From CAVSUR01 sp052143655 (lineage in GTDB: Bacteria > Actinomycetota > Actinomycetes > Streptosporangiales > Streptosporangiaceae): 38,841 nt of DNA. Within the stretch, counting starts at the first letter, position 1, and every line of letters begins with the position of its first letter. Shown one piece after another: positions 7,811 through 15,507 of the stretch. Location: the NCBI GenBank assembly GCA_052143655.1, contig JBKQSL010000192.1, positions 1 through 38,841 on the forward strand. The letters run 5' to 3'. The translations under genes and the position numbers were made by a program. Under the pieces are notes generated by a model. The model made no database searches. It saw nothing but the letters and a program-made list of their open reading frames with translations, and was not told the origin of the DNA.

Positions 7811-8061
7811 CTGGCCGAAACTGACCCCCAGGCCCGTACCCTGGTCGCCGCCGGCTTCGGGCGGCGGGCAGCCGCTGTCAGCGACGGATTGCGAGCCCTC
7901 CAGGCCGCCGGGCACTCCCGGCCGGCGTCACCCCCGAAGACTTCACCGTGGCCCTTCCCGCCGCTTTGCAGGGCGGCCTCCTCCTCGCACAAGTCCAGCG
8001 CGACACTCGTCCCCTCGAAACCGCCGTCGACACCATCCTCGGCCCCGCCTCCGCTCGGTGA
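7811..8061 (+). pseudogene. TetR-family regulator, C-terminal remnant with a frameshift
   Basis: In one frame DPQARTLVAAGF is followed by VSDGLRALQAAGH. In the next, PAGVTPEDFTVALPAALQGG and LLLAQVQRDTRPLETAVDTI lead to a stop at 8059-8061. The second part closely resembles the ligand-domain end of TetR regulators (LLLAQ-x-x-RDTxPLxxAxDT). The frame changes at about 7900-7920. The N-terminal helix-turn-helix is absent, because the fragment begins exactly at the junction with the antitoxin remnant near 7807. It cannot bind DNA as a normal TetR protein. Confidence 0.62.
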
Positions 8062-8198
8062 ATCCCGCCCTGCACCCCACCGGACGCGTTCTTGGACGCA
8101 TCCGCGGCCGCGGACTGCTCGCCGAGTCCGGCTGATGATCAACGACCCACTGGCAGAGGCTCGCGCGGGCACCCGATATGCGCCCATAGGCTGATGCC

Positions 8199-8600
8199 GT
8201 GACGGTCGATGATCCCGGCGGCTCAGGTCTGCGCGTGTTCAATGTCCTGCGGGGGCAGGCGCGCGAGGTCAGGTCCACGCCCTTCGGAGACGTCGGGACC
8301 GTGTTCAGCGGGCAGGGCATCGAGCTGGTCTGGGTGCGCAAGCTGGCCGAGCCTGTCGATGAGAGCTGGTTCTCCGCCGACGACGTTGACCTGATTCTCG
8401 TCGTCCAGGGTCAGCTGAAATTCGAGTTTGAGTCACCTGGCCTGGCGGACCGCGTCCTGGGTGTCGGGGACGTGCTCGTCCTTCCTGCCGGCCAGCGGTG
8501 CCGTGCGTATCGATGGCCGCGCGACGCCAGCGAGGCCACGCTGTTCGTCGCCGCATATCCGGCTGGCCAGAACGGCGCAGCCGACGGGCACGCCGGATAG
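8199..8600 (+). CDS. Small cupin-domain protein, 133 aa
   Basis: The sequence has a single cupin barrel. DVDLILVVQGQLKFEFE is the strand pair before the turn, and GVGDVLVLPAGQRCRAYRW is the G-D-x-hydrophobic-P-x-G second motif. The usual metal-binding histidines of cupin motif 1 are not evident, so the fold may serve binding rather than metal catalysis. The GTG start at 8199 fits the beginning of similarity (LRVFNVLRGQAREV), but no clear ribosome site precedes it. The gene is intact among broken neighbours. The ligand is unknown. Confidence 0.7.
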   Translation: MTVDDPGGSGLRVFNVLRGQAREVRSTPFGDVGTVFSGQGIELVWVRKLAEPVDESWFSADDVDLILVVQGQLKFEFESPGLADRVLGVGDVLVLPAGQRCRAYRWPRDASEATLFVAAYPAGQNGAADGHAG

Positions 8601-8765
8601 CCGGGGCAAGTCCCCCGACTGGCGTCCGCCATGTCGGCCAGGAAGTCACTCGGTGCGCCCTCGCCGGTCACCGTTAGCTGTGCCGGGCGCACGCGGGCAA
8701 GCGACTGGGCCTTGGGTGCAGGAATGGCGTTGCCCGCCGTGCTACACCGCACTACTAAGTACTAC

Positions 8766-8873
8766 GTGAGCCAGCCACTAAGTGTCCGCCTGAATGACGC
8801 AACGATCAGCCGTCTGGGCACCCGTGTCCAGCGTGTCCACCTGCCGCCGCGGACCCTCGCGCAGCGCTGCGTC
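8766..8873 (+). pseudogene. Ribbon-helix-helix antitoxin, N-terminal remnant
   Basis: From GTG 8766 the frame reads SQPLSVRLNDATISRLGTRV and then RTLAQR. This fits an RHH (CopG/VapB-like) DNA-binding N-terminus: a beta strand with SVRL, a first helix, a turn and a second helix ending in LAQR. Beyond that the frame becomes unlike protein and runs over the nitroreductase gene on the other strand. The toxin-binding C-terminus and any partner toxin are missing. The AT-richer sequence just before the start (8749-8765) may be the old promoter. Confidence 0.45.
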
Positions 8874-8906
8874 GGCTCTGGGCAGGCAGCGCACGGGCAA
8901 CGGGGC

Positions 8907-9419
8907 CTAGGCGCTCAGCACCATGATGTGGATCTTGCGGCCGGTGATCCGGCGGGCATAGGCCTCGTAGCCGGCGTAGATCTTCCTGGCGTGTGCCCAG
9001 ATCGCCTGCCACTCGTCGCCGTCAGCCTCGCGGGCGACCGCAGCGACGCTCCGGCCGCGGAAGGCGACCTCGGCCCGTGGCTCGGCTCGCAGGTTGTAGT
9101 ACCAGCCCGGCGTCCCCGGCTGGCCGAACCGGGTGCCGATCACCGCGATGTCGTCGCCGTACGGCACCCCGAGCAGTGGCGTCGCGCGGCGCTGCCCGGA
9201 GCGGGCGCCGGTGGTGGTGATGGTCAGGACGGGAATCCCCGCCACGATCTCCGGCACCGTCAGCCGGCCCTGGCTCAGCCGCAGAAGCGCCCTGTCGATC
9301 GGGGGCAGGGACCGTGCGAACAGCCACGCGCCGCTGCGCGATGAGGAAACGTGCCACATTGCCCGCTGAGCCGCGTTCGGCTCGGGCACCTTGTAGTGAA
9401 GCTCCTGGATGATCCCCAC
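8907..9419 (-). CDS. Deazaflavin (F420)-dependent nitroreductase-family protein, 170 aa
   Basis: The protein matches the DUF385/Ddn split-barrel family. It has TITTTGARSGQRRATPLLGV, then DDIAVIGTRFGQPGTPGWYY with NLRAEP, the characteristic G-x-P-x-x-P-x-W-Y-x-N-L region that contacts F420. Members reduce quinones or nitro compounds with F420H2, or bind other cofactors. Length is normal. The N-terminal helix (about residues 1-45) can associate with membranes in relatives. The start is GTG 9419, with no obvious ribosome site, so translation may be leaderless. It stands alone on this strand. The exact substrate is not predictable. Confidence 0.85.
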   Translation of the reverse strand: MGIIQELHYKVPEPNAAQRAMWHVSSSRSGAWLFARSLPPIDRALLRLSQGRLTVPEIVAGIPVLTITTTGARSGQRRATPLLGVPYGDDIAVIGTRFGQPGTPGWYYNLRAEPRAEVAFRGRSVAAVAREADGDEWQAIWAHARKIYAGYEAYARRITGRKIHIMVLSA

Positions 9420-9636
9420 AGCCCGCAGCGTAGAGCGGTGAGCCCACGGCGGCTACGCTGCACCGCCGTGGTTGGTGGCGGCTCGGCCGCGAGGCCATCA
9501 GCGGGCCGGCGCGGGCACCACTGGGTGCAGTCAGGCGCAGCCGGAATTAGCCGCGCAGCCGGAACTGCTCTGTGACCAGGGCCCTCCACAGGCAGGCGCA
9601 CGTCGGCAGGCACCGCTGCGCCGGCGAGCGGCTGGG

Positions 9637-9846
9637 TCAGAGCTTGGTCAGCTTGGCATAGGGCGCGGTGATCCGGTAATGCCCGGTGCCGAAGTCGACG
9701 AGCACCGCGTCCGATTCGGTGCTGATCACGCGGCCGAGGCCATACCGGTCGTGCGTCACCAGGTCCTGTGCGGCGAACTGCTCGACGGGCCGGGGCAGGG
9801 GCGCCGGGGTGTTGAAGGGACTTCCGGGCAAGGGGCGCCGGGTCAT
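9637..9846 (-). CDS. Small conserved actinobacterial protein with an SH3/KOW-like core, 69 aa
   Basis: The sequence QDLVTHDRYGLGRVISTES followed by AVLVDFGTGHYRITAPYAKL is a compact beta barrel. It recalls the RNA-polymerase-interacting domain of CarD/TRCF (VTHxxYGLGRV). Similar stand-alone proteins of 65-80 residues that end in YAKLTKL are, to my memory, common in actinobacteria and have no assigned function. The ATG at 9846 fits the family start (MTRRPLPGSPF), although the ribosome site is weak. The gene lies near the 3' end of the desaturase gene on the same strand, but 148 bp separate them. A role in transcription is an inference from the fold only. Confidence 0.7.
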   Translation of the reverse strand: MTRRPLPGSPFNTPAPLPRPVEQFAAQDLVTHDRYGLGRVISTESDAVLVDFGTGHYRITAPYAKLTKL

Positions 9847-9994
9847 GGCGCGGGCTGGTTTCTCATCACTACCAGTATGCGGCCTGCAGGCCGGGTTGTG
9901 CGGCCTGACCGGGCAACGCCCCGTCCGGGGCGCCAGACGACGGCAGCGCGAGACCGCTGACGGCCGGGTGCATGTTCCGGGTCGGCGGGCCCGC

Positions 9995-11092
9995 TCAGTA
10001 CTCCAGTTCGGGTCGCAGCGAGCCGCCGACTGCGTGCAGGTGCCGCAGTACCTGCCCGTAGGAGGCGAAGAGGCCGGTCTCCCGGTAGGCAACGCCGCGG
10101 GCGGCGCAGAACGCCCGCACCGGCTCCTGGGCGTGCCGCAGGCTGGGCCGCGGCATGGACGGGAACAGGTGATGCTCGATCTGGTAGTTCAGCCCGCCGA
10201 GAGCGAAATCGGTGAGCCAGCCACCGCGGATGTTGCGCGAGGTGATGACCTGGCGGCGGAGGAAATCGGCCTTCTCGTCCTCGCCGAAGACCGGCATGCC
10301 CTTGTGGTTGGGGGCGAAGGCGCAGCCCAGGTAGATCCCGAACAGGCCCTGCTGGACCACGAGGAAGGCCACTGCCTGGACCGGGGACAGCACCAGGATC
10401 ACCGCGGCGAGGTAGCCGGCGAGATGCGCGGTGAGCAGGCCGCCCTCCGCCAGTTTCCCCCATATGCCGCGGCGGTCCCGCAGGGCGCGGATCCCGGCGA
10501 CATGCAGGTGCAGGCCTTCGAGCATCAGCATGGGGAAGAACAGCCACGCCTGGTACCCAGCCAGCCAGCTGCCCAGCCCGTGGCGCGCGCGCCGCTGGCC
10601 GGGGGTGAAGGCAATCGCGCGGCCCCCGATGTCGGGATCACGGCCGACCTGGTTGGGGTGCGCGTGGTGCCGGTTGTGCTTGGAGATCCACCAGCCGTAG
10701 CTGAGCCCGACCAGCAGGTTCCCGTGGATCCGGCCGATCAGGTCGTTAGCGCGCTTGGACCCGGAGATCTGGCGATGGCCCGCATCGTGACCGATGAACG
10801 CGGTCTGGGCGAACATCACCGCGAGAAAGGCCGCCACGAGCAGCTGCCACCAGGACCGGCCGACAGCGATGAACACCGTCCACCCGCCGGCCAGCAGGAG
10901 CAGGTTGACGGCGATCTTCACGCTGTAATAGCCGGGGCGCCGGCGCAGTAGCCCGGCCGCCCGCACGCCGCGGGAGAGCTGGGCATAGTCGCTGCCTGGG
11001 GTGGTGACCGGGACTGCTGGTGCAGCGGCCGGGACTGGCAGTGCAGCCGCGTGATCGCGCCGCACCGCCGGGGGCGGGACGTCCAGGGTCAA
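9995..11092 (-). CDS. Membrane fatty acid desaturase, 365 aa
   Basis: Three histidine boxes are present: HDAGH at 102-106, HNRHH at 139-143 and QIEHH at 304-308. This is the pattern of membrane di-iron acyl desaturases with a front-end-like QxxHH third box. Hydrophobic pairs flank them (about 62-100, 190-250). The enzyme would introduce a double bond into acyl chains of lipids or acyl-CoA, using electrons from a ferredoxin or cytochrome not encoded nearby. The start is TTG 11092, supported by AGGAGG six bases upstream. The gene next to the cold-shock protein suggests a part in membrane adaptation; that is inference. Confidence 0.88.
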   Translation of the reverse strand: MTLDVPPPAVRRDHAAALPVPAAAPAVPVTTPGSDYAQLSRGVRAAGLLRRRPGYYSVKIAVNLLLLAGGWTVFIAVGRSWWQLLVAAFLAVMFAQTAFIGHDAGHRQISGSKRANDLIGRIHGNLLVGLSYGWWISKHNRHHAHPNQVGRDPDIGGRAIAFTPGQRRARHGLGSWLAGYQAWLFFPMLMLEGLHLHVAGIRALRDRRGIWGKLAEGGLLTAHLAGYLAAVILVLSPVQAVAFLVVQQGLFGIYLGCAFAPNHKGMPVFGEDEKADFLRRQVITSRNIRGGWLTDFALGGLNYQIEHHLFPSMPRPSLRHAQEPVRAFCAARGVAYRETGLFASYGQVLRHLHAVGGSLRPELEY

Positions 11093-11182
11093 CTTCGTCC
11101 TCCTGCGGCGAGCGGTCGCGGCCGACGTAGAGCCGCTGGGAGGTCAGGGGCCGCCCAGCCGGATCGCTGAGCGGCAGAACGC

Positions 11183-11218
11183 GCCTGCGGCAGGCCCCAT
11201 GCGGGGCCTGCCGCAGGC
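11183..11218 (-). terminator. Strong hairpin terminator behind the cold-shock gene
   Basis: A perfect 16-bp inverted repeat with a four-base ATGC loop begins eight bases after the cold-shock stop codon. There is no clean T-run, as is usual in high-GC DNA, but the stem is long enough to act as an intrinsic terminator. It also insulates the desaturase gene, whose start lies about 90 bp further on. Confidence 0.85.
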
Positions 11219-11225
11219 TGCGCCG

Positions 11226-11429
11226 TCAGATTGCGCGAACCTGGTCCGCCTGCAGGCCCTTGGGGCCCTGGCGGGTGGTGTACTCCACCTTCTGGTTCTC
11301 GGCGAGGCTGCGGTAGCCACCCATGTCGATCGCCGAGTGGTGCACGAAGACGTCGGCGGTGCCGTCGTCGGGGGCGATGAAGCCAAAGCCCTTGTCCGCG
11401 TTGAACCACTTCACAGTGCCCTGTGCCAT
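11226..11429 (-). CDS. cspA: Cold-shock protein, 67 aa
   Basis: This is a standard single cold-shock domain. MAQGTVKWFNADKGFGFI gives RNP1 (KGFGFI, 13-18) and VFVHH (27-31) gives RNP2. The length is exactly that of the family. It binds single-stranded RNA and DNA and melts secondary structure in mRNA. ATG 11429 is preceded by AAGGAG at nine bases. The leader carries two hairpins (11460-11481 and 11528-11557), and a strong terminator follows, so it is a one-gene transcript. The divergence between paralogues is too small to say whether it is cold-induced or constitutive. Confidence 0.95.
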   Translation of the reverse strand: MAQGTVKWFNADKGFGFIAPDDGTADVFVHHSAIDMGGYRSLAENQKVEYTTRQGPKGLQADQVRAI

Positions 11430-11459
11430 CTCTGCTGTCTCCTTCAAAGACGAGCCTGT

Positions 11460-11481
11460 GGCCCGCGCGGTCGCGCGGGCC
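11460..11481 (-). promoter_or_regulatory. Leader hairpin close to the cold-shock ribosome site
   Basis: A perfect 10-bp GC-only inverted repeat with a two-base centre lies 15 bp upstream of the AAGGAG site in the leader of the cold-shock gene. It could be an RNA thermosensor-like or stability element, or an operator in the DNA. Confidence 0.45.
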
Positions 11482-11527
11482 AGGTGCTGGTTGCCCGCCA
11501 CTGGAATGCATTCACAGCCAGACGGCT

Positions 11528-11557
11528 AGGCGCCCAATGTCGAAAATGCGGGCGCCT
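11528..11557 (-). promoter_or_regulatory. Second inverted repeat in the cold-shock leader or promoter
   Basis: AGGCGCCC and GGGCGCCT form an 8-bp perfect inverted repeat around an AT-richer 14-base loop. It lies about 100 bp upstream of the start codon of the cold-shock gene. It could be a second leader hairpin or a dimeric repressor site. The AT-richer sequence at about 11558-11590 beyond it probably holds the promoter. Confidence 0.35.
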
Positions 11558-11669
11558 TAACGATCGCAAACGTCGACAACAACTGGATACTACAGCGCCC
11601 TACGAGGGCCAGCGTATTCCCGGGCAAGCTCCGTTTCCGGCATCCGGCGAACCTGGCTGCGCCGCGAGC

Positions 11670-13001
11670 TCAGCGCCGGAAGCGCCCCCGGAACCCGGCG
11701 GACGCGGCGATCGCGCCGCCGCCGGTAGCCGGGCTGGCCGTCACCGGCGGCCCGGCGGCGGCACGCTGCGCGGCCGGCGTGACCGGGTCGGCCGCCGGGC
11801 CCGCGATGGACCGCAGCAGCGCAGAACCGGGGGTGGCGCTGGCCGCCAGCGGGACGACGCCGGCCCGGCGCATCAGCGCGTGCACGTCCGCCGCCTGCGC
11901 GGGGGTCTGCACGGTGATCACCACCCCGGCCGCGCCGGCCCGGGCGGTCCGCCCCGACCGGTGCAGGTAAGCCTTGTGCTCACCCGGCGGGTCGGCGTGG
12001 ATGACCAGGTCGATGCCGTCCACGTGGATGCCGCGCGCGGCGATGTCCGTGGCGACCAGCACCCGGGCCGTGCCCGAGGCGAACGACGCCAGGTTCCGCT
12101 CGCGGGCGCCCTGCGCCAGGTCGCCGTGCAGCGGGACCACGGACACGCCCGCCCGGGCCAGCTGGCCGGCGAGCTTCTGCGCACCGTGCCGGGTGCGGGC
12201 GAAAACGAGCGACCGGTTCCTGCCGCACGCCAGCGCGGCGACGACGCCCAGGCGGTCGCCCGGCGCGACGGTGAGCAGGTGATGCACCATGGCGGCGGGA
12301 GCAGCGGCCGGCGAGTCCACCGAGTGCACCGCAGGATCGGAGAGGAACCGGCGCACCAGCACGTCGACGGCCTTGTCGAGCGTCGCGGAGAACAGCATCC
12401 GCTGCCCCTCCGGCGGGGTAGCGTCCATCAGCCGCCGCACAGCCGGAAGGAAGCCGAGATCAGCCATGTGGTCGGCTTCATCGAGGACGCTGATCTCCAC
12501 ATCGCCCAGGTGGCAGTGCCCCTGCTCGATGAGGTCGGCCAGCCGCCCGGGACAGGCCACGACGATGTCCGCCCGCCGGCGCAGCGCCGCAACCTGCGGG
12601 TTCTGCCCGGTGCCGCCGAAGATGGCGGTGACGGTCAGGTCCATGGCCTGAGCCAGTGGGGCGAGCACGGCCTGGACCTGGCTGGCCAGCTCACGGGTGG
12701 GCACCAGGACCAGGCCGCGCGGGCGGCAGGCGCTGGTATGCCCGCCGGCCAGCCTGGCGGCCAGCGGGATCGAGAAACCGAGCGTCTTGCCCGAGCCGGT
12801 CCGGCCGCGGCCGAGGATGTCCACCCCCGCCAGCGCATCCGGCAGCACGGCGGCCTGGATCGGGAACGGGGTGCTGATGCCGGTACCGGCCAGTGCGGCT
12901 ACCAGCCGCGCTGGCACGCCCAGCTCAGCGAAGCTGGCAGGGTTCTCCAGGCTGCGGCTGCGCCGGCGGGCATGCGAGTTTTCGATGGGCAGAGCTGTCA
13001 T
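11670..13001 (-). CDS. DEAD-box ATP-dependent RNA helicase, 443 aa
   Basis: All core motifs are present in order: Q motif (FAELGV and PFPIQ, 24-49), Walker A GRTGSGKT (66-73), PTREL (101-105), DEAD (174-177), SAT (205-207), and HRSGRTARAG (347-356). A Pro/Ala-rich and basic C-terminal tail of about 60 residues follows, as in RhlE/CsdA-like helicases. It unwinds short RNA duplexes in ribosome assembly or mRNA decay, often in the cold. I place the start at ATG 13001, just before the Q-motif region; a longer frame to 13226 reads as non-protein text. It is divergent from the plsC-like gene, with 283 bp between them. Its proximity to the cold-shock gene fits a shared role. Confidence 0.93.
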   Translation of the reverse strand: MTALPIENSHARRRSRSLENPASFAELGVPARLVAALAGTGISTPFPIQAAVLPDALAGVDILGRGRTGSGKTLGFSIPLAARLAGGHTSACRPRGLVLVPTRELASQVQAVLAPLAQAMDLTVTAIFGGTGQNPQVAALRRRADIVVACPGRLADLIEQGHCHLGDVEISVLDEADHMADLGFLPAVRRLMDATPPEGQRMLFSATLDKAVDVLVRRFLSDPAVHSVDSPAAAPAAMVHHLLTVAPGDRLGVVAALACGRNRSLVFARTRHGAQKLAGQLARAGVSVVPLHGDLAQGARERNLASFASGTARVLVATDIAARGIHVDGIDLVIHADPPGEHKAYLHRSGRTARAGAAGVVITVQTPAQAADVHALMRRAGVVPLAASATPGSALLRSIAGPAADPVTPAAQRAAAGPPVTASPATGGGAIAASAGFRGRFRR

Positions 13002-13284
13002 GAGAATAGCTTTCGGATCAGGTGGCCGCCTTTGCGTAGGCCGCCACCTCAGATCCGTGGAAACCAGCTCGCTCACCGAGCGATATACGACCGGCGCGCA
13101 CCCCGATGGCGGCGCCTCACGATATGCCGTGTGACTGCAGCCTATCGCACCGCCGCTGACTTGCGCCGCTGCCCTGAAGCCGCCCCGCCCGGGCAGGTCA
13201 GTGACGGCTACGCTGTCGGTGGTCACCCGCCCAGGAGTCAGCGTGTGGCCCGATGAGGGCCCCGGTCGCAGGAGGGAACCTACG

Positions 13285-13974
13285 ATGACGCAGGCTCAGC
13301 CGGCCTCGGACGGGTCGATGCTGTTCTGGAACACCCTGAAGTTCGTGCTGCTCGGCCCGCTGCTCCGATTGCTGTTCCGGCCCCGCACCGAGGGACTCGG
13401 CAACATCCCGGCGTCCGGCGGGGCGATCGTGGCCGCCAACCACGTGTCGTTCCTCGACCCGCTGCTGATGCCGCTGATGGTGCCCCGGCGCCGGGTGATG
13501 TTCCTGACCAAGACCAAGTACATCGACAAGTCGTATCTCGGCTGGTTCCTGCGCGGTGTCGGCGTCATCCCGGTCGTCGCCGGCGAGCCGGGCCTCGGCG
13601 GCGATGCCGTGTCCGCCGGCGTACGGGCCCTGCGGGCCGGGAACCTGATCGGCATCTTCCCCGAGGGCACCCGGTCGCCTGACGGGCGGCTGCGGCGCGG
13701 CAAGACGGGGGTGGCGCGGATCGCGATGGAGGCGGGGGTGCCGGTCATCCCGGTCGGCATCATCGGCACCGACCGGGCCATGCCCCGCGGCGCCCGGCTG
13801 CCCCGGCCGCGCTCGGTGCTGATCAGGTTCGGCCCGCCGATCATGCTGTCCGCCGCGGCCGGCGCGCCCGACTCGGCAAGCGCGCGCCACGCGACCGACG
13901 AGGTGATGGCGGCGATCGCGCAACAGTGCGGGACGCAGGCCCCCTCGCGGCTGCCGTCCGCCCCGGCGGAGTAG
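13285..13974 (+). CDS. plsC: 1-acyl-sn-glycerol-3-phosphate acyltransferase, 229 aa
   Basis: The PlsC signature NHVSFLD (residues 52-58, HX4D catalytic pair H53 and D58) and FPEGTR (125-130) are both clear, with GVPVIPVGIIGT further on. The enzyme acylates the 2-position of lysophosphatidic acid to make phosphatidic acid at the inner membrane face. A hydrophobic stretch at residues 12-31 would anchor it. The ATG at 13285 has AGGAGGG at a normal distance, which favours it over an upstream frame opening at 13201. It lies 430 bp ahead of the glycerol locus. A second PlsC-like gene closes that locus. Confidence 0.92.
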   Translation: MTQAQPASDGSMLFWNTLKFVLLGPLLRLLFRPRTEGLGNIPASGGAIVAANHVSFLDPLLMPLMVPRRRVMFLTKTKYIDKSYLGWFLRGVGVIPVVAGEPGLGGDAVSAGVRALRAGNLIGIFPEGTRSPDGRLRRGKTGVARIAMEAGVPVIPVGIIGTDRAMPRGARLPRPRSVLIRFGPPIMLSAAAGAPDSASARHATDEVMAAIAQQCGTQAPSRLPSAPAE

Positions 13975-14243
13975 GCGGTCCGCGAGCGACGGCTGACGGC
14001 CGTGCGCCGCGATGTTCCCGCGACCGCGCCCCGCGGCGCACCCCCCGGACCACAGCGTCCGCAGGACGCCGAAACAGTTTCCGGGCGGCCGGTAAAGGGG
14101 CGAAAGTCCTGGCTTGGCGGGACTTGGGAGCTCAGTGGCGCCTGTCGCATCGCTGACGATCGGAACGAACCCGTCAGTCCTCCCGGCCTGGCTCCTCGCG
14201 GCGGCCCGGTCGAATGTTCCGATTTTCTTGATCCCCCGCAGCC

Positions 14244-14273
14244 TTGACCTGGGGCCTCACTGCGGCGTACGAG
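14244..14273 (+). promoter_or_regulatory. Possible sigma-70-type promoter for the glycerol operon
   Basis: TTGACC is followed after 18 bases by TACGAG. The 433-bp gap between plsC and glpF (13975-14408) holds no gene that I can support, and this is its best promoter match. About 135 bp of leader would separate it from glpF. A 6-bp inverted repeat (AAGTCC/GGACTT, 14104-14125) lies upstream. Regulator binding sites, for example for an IclR-type glycerol regulator, cannot be defined by eye. Confidence 0.35.
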
Positions 14274-14408
14274 TTAGATGCGGAGCCAATGTCACCAAGT
14301 GGGGCACTAGGAACCGGCGGGAACGGAGTAACAGACAGTCATCGGTAGCGTCAGCCGGTGCTCGAAGCGCCTCGCCAGGGGACGGTCCATCGAGTAGGAG
14401 GGCGTTTG

Positions 14409-15383
14409 ATGGCCGATATCACGCCTCTGCGAGGCGAAGGCCGAAGAATCGGGCGGATTGGCGGTCTGTACGGCGAAGTCATGTCCGAGTTCCTCGGCAC
14501 CTTCGTCCTGCTCGCGTTCGGAGACGGTGTCGTGGCCATGGCGGTGGCCGCGCTGCCCGGCTCCGGGCGCACCTCGAGCCCCACGACGATCTTCGACGCG
14601 GCCGGCGACTGGCTGCTGATCACCTGGGGCTGGGCAATGGCCGTCGCCATGGCTATCTGGGTGGCTGGCGGCGTCACCGGAGCGCACATTAACCCAGCTG
14701 TCACGCTGGCCCTGGCGGTCCGCCGGAAGTTCGCCTGGGCCAAGGTGGCGCCCTATATCGCGGCGCAGGTCGCCGGGGCGTTCGTGGGGGCCGCGCTGGT
14801 CTTCTGGGTCTACCACTACGCGATCGACGCCTATAACCTCGCTGCCCATACGCCCAAGAGCTCGGGCAGCGCGCTGGCCTCGTACTCGATCTTCGCGACG
14901 TTCCCTGCGCAGTACTTCCACGGGTCGGTGTGGGGGCCGCTGCTGGACCAGATCGTGGGCACGGCGTTCCTGCTCATGTTCGTCGTGGCGATCACCGACG
15001 TGCGGAACCTGTCGCCGATGTCGAACATGACGCCGCTCATCGTCGGCTTCGCTGTGGCCGCAGTGGGCATGTCCTACGGCGCCAACGCCGGATACGCCAT
15101 CAACCCGGCGCGTGACTTCGGGCCGCGCCTGTTCGCGTACATCGCAGGATGGGGGAAAGTCGCCTTGCCTGGCACATACAGTGCACCGGGCTTCCACTTC
15201 AGTAACTACTTCTGGATCCCGATCGTCGGGCCGTTCGTCGGCGGCATCATCGGCGTGGTCGTCTACGACTTCTTCGTCGGCGACGTGCTGCATGCGCGGC
15301 TGATGAAGAGCCCGCCCGCAGTGGTCCCGCCCGGCGAAGCGGGCCCGGCTCGCGAGACCGCCGAGCCCAGCGCGGGCGCCTGA
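14409..15383 (+). CDS. glpF: Glycerol facilitator (aquaglyceroporin), 324 aa
   Basis: Both NPA boxes are present: HINPAVT (NPA at 95-97) and INPARD (NPA at 232-234). The Arg and following Asp (R235, D236) are typical of glycerol-conducting members. Six membrane helices surround them. The protein is longer than E. coli GlpF because of an insertion near residues 140-170 (HTPKSSGSALASY) and a Pro-rich tail. It lets glycerol diffuse across the inner membrane. ATG 14409 has AGGAGG seven bases upstream. It is the first gene of the glycerol block, followed by a hairpin and dhaK, so GlpF may be made in excess over the downstream enzymes. Confidence 0.95.
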   Translation: MADITPLRGEGRRIGRIGGLYGEVMSEFLGTFVLLAFGDGVVAMAVAALPGSGRTSSPTTIFDAAGDWLLITWGWAMAVAMAIWVAGGVTGAHINPAVTLALAVRRKFAWAKVAPYIAAQVAGAFVGAALVFWVYHYAIDAYNLAAHTPKSSGSALASYSIFATFPAQYFHGSVWGPLLDQIVGTAFLLMFVVAITDVRNLSPMSNMTPLIVGFAVAAVGMSYGANAGYAINPARDFGPRLFAYIAGWGKVALPGTYSAPGFHFSNYFWIPIVGPFVGGIIGVVVYDFFVGDVLHARLMKSPPAVVPPGEAGPARETAEPSAGA

Positions 15384-15403
15384 TCGCGCACTGGCAGGAG
15401 AGG

Positions 15404-15435
15404 GCCGCCAGGCGCCGTCGCGGCGCCCTGGCGGC
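15404..15435 (+). terminator. Hairpin between glpF and dhaK
   Basis: A 14-bp inverted repeat with one bulged C and a TCG loop is followed by GCCCTTTCCC. It lies 20 bp after the glpF stop. In this position it could stop part of the transcripts or protect the glpF end of the mRNA, giving more GlpF than DhaK. Confidence 0.6.
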
Positions 15436-15507
15436 GCCCTTTCCCAGCGTGCCCCGGCCGCTAGCCCGCGGGATGCCGCGGGCGGACATCGCAGAAAGCT
15501 GAAGCTG

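Noticed and set aside
9420..9636. Possible short gene between the nitroreductase and the small SH3-like gene
   Set aside because: No frame has both a start with a ribosome site and protein-like text. A 10-bp repeat GCAGCCGGAA occurs twice, but nothing more.
11199..13256. A 685-codon open frame on the plus strand
   Set aside because: It overlaps the cold-shock and DEAD-box genes on the other strand, both certain. The translation is compositionally biased.
14104..14125. AAGTCC/GGACTT inverted repeat as a terminator of plsC or a regulator site
   Set aside because: Only six base pairs with a ten-base loop and no T-run. Too weak to call either way.
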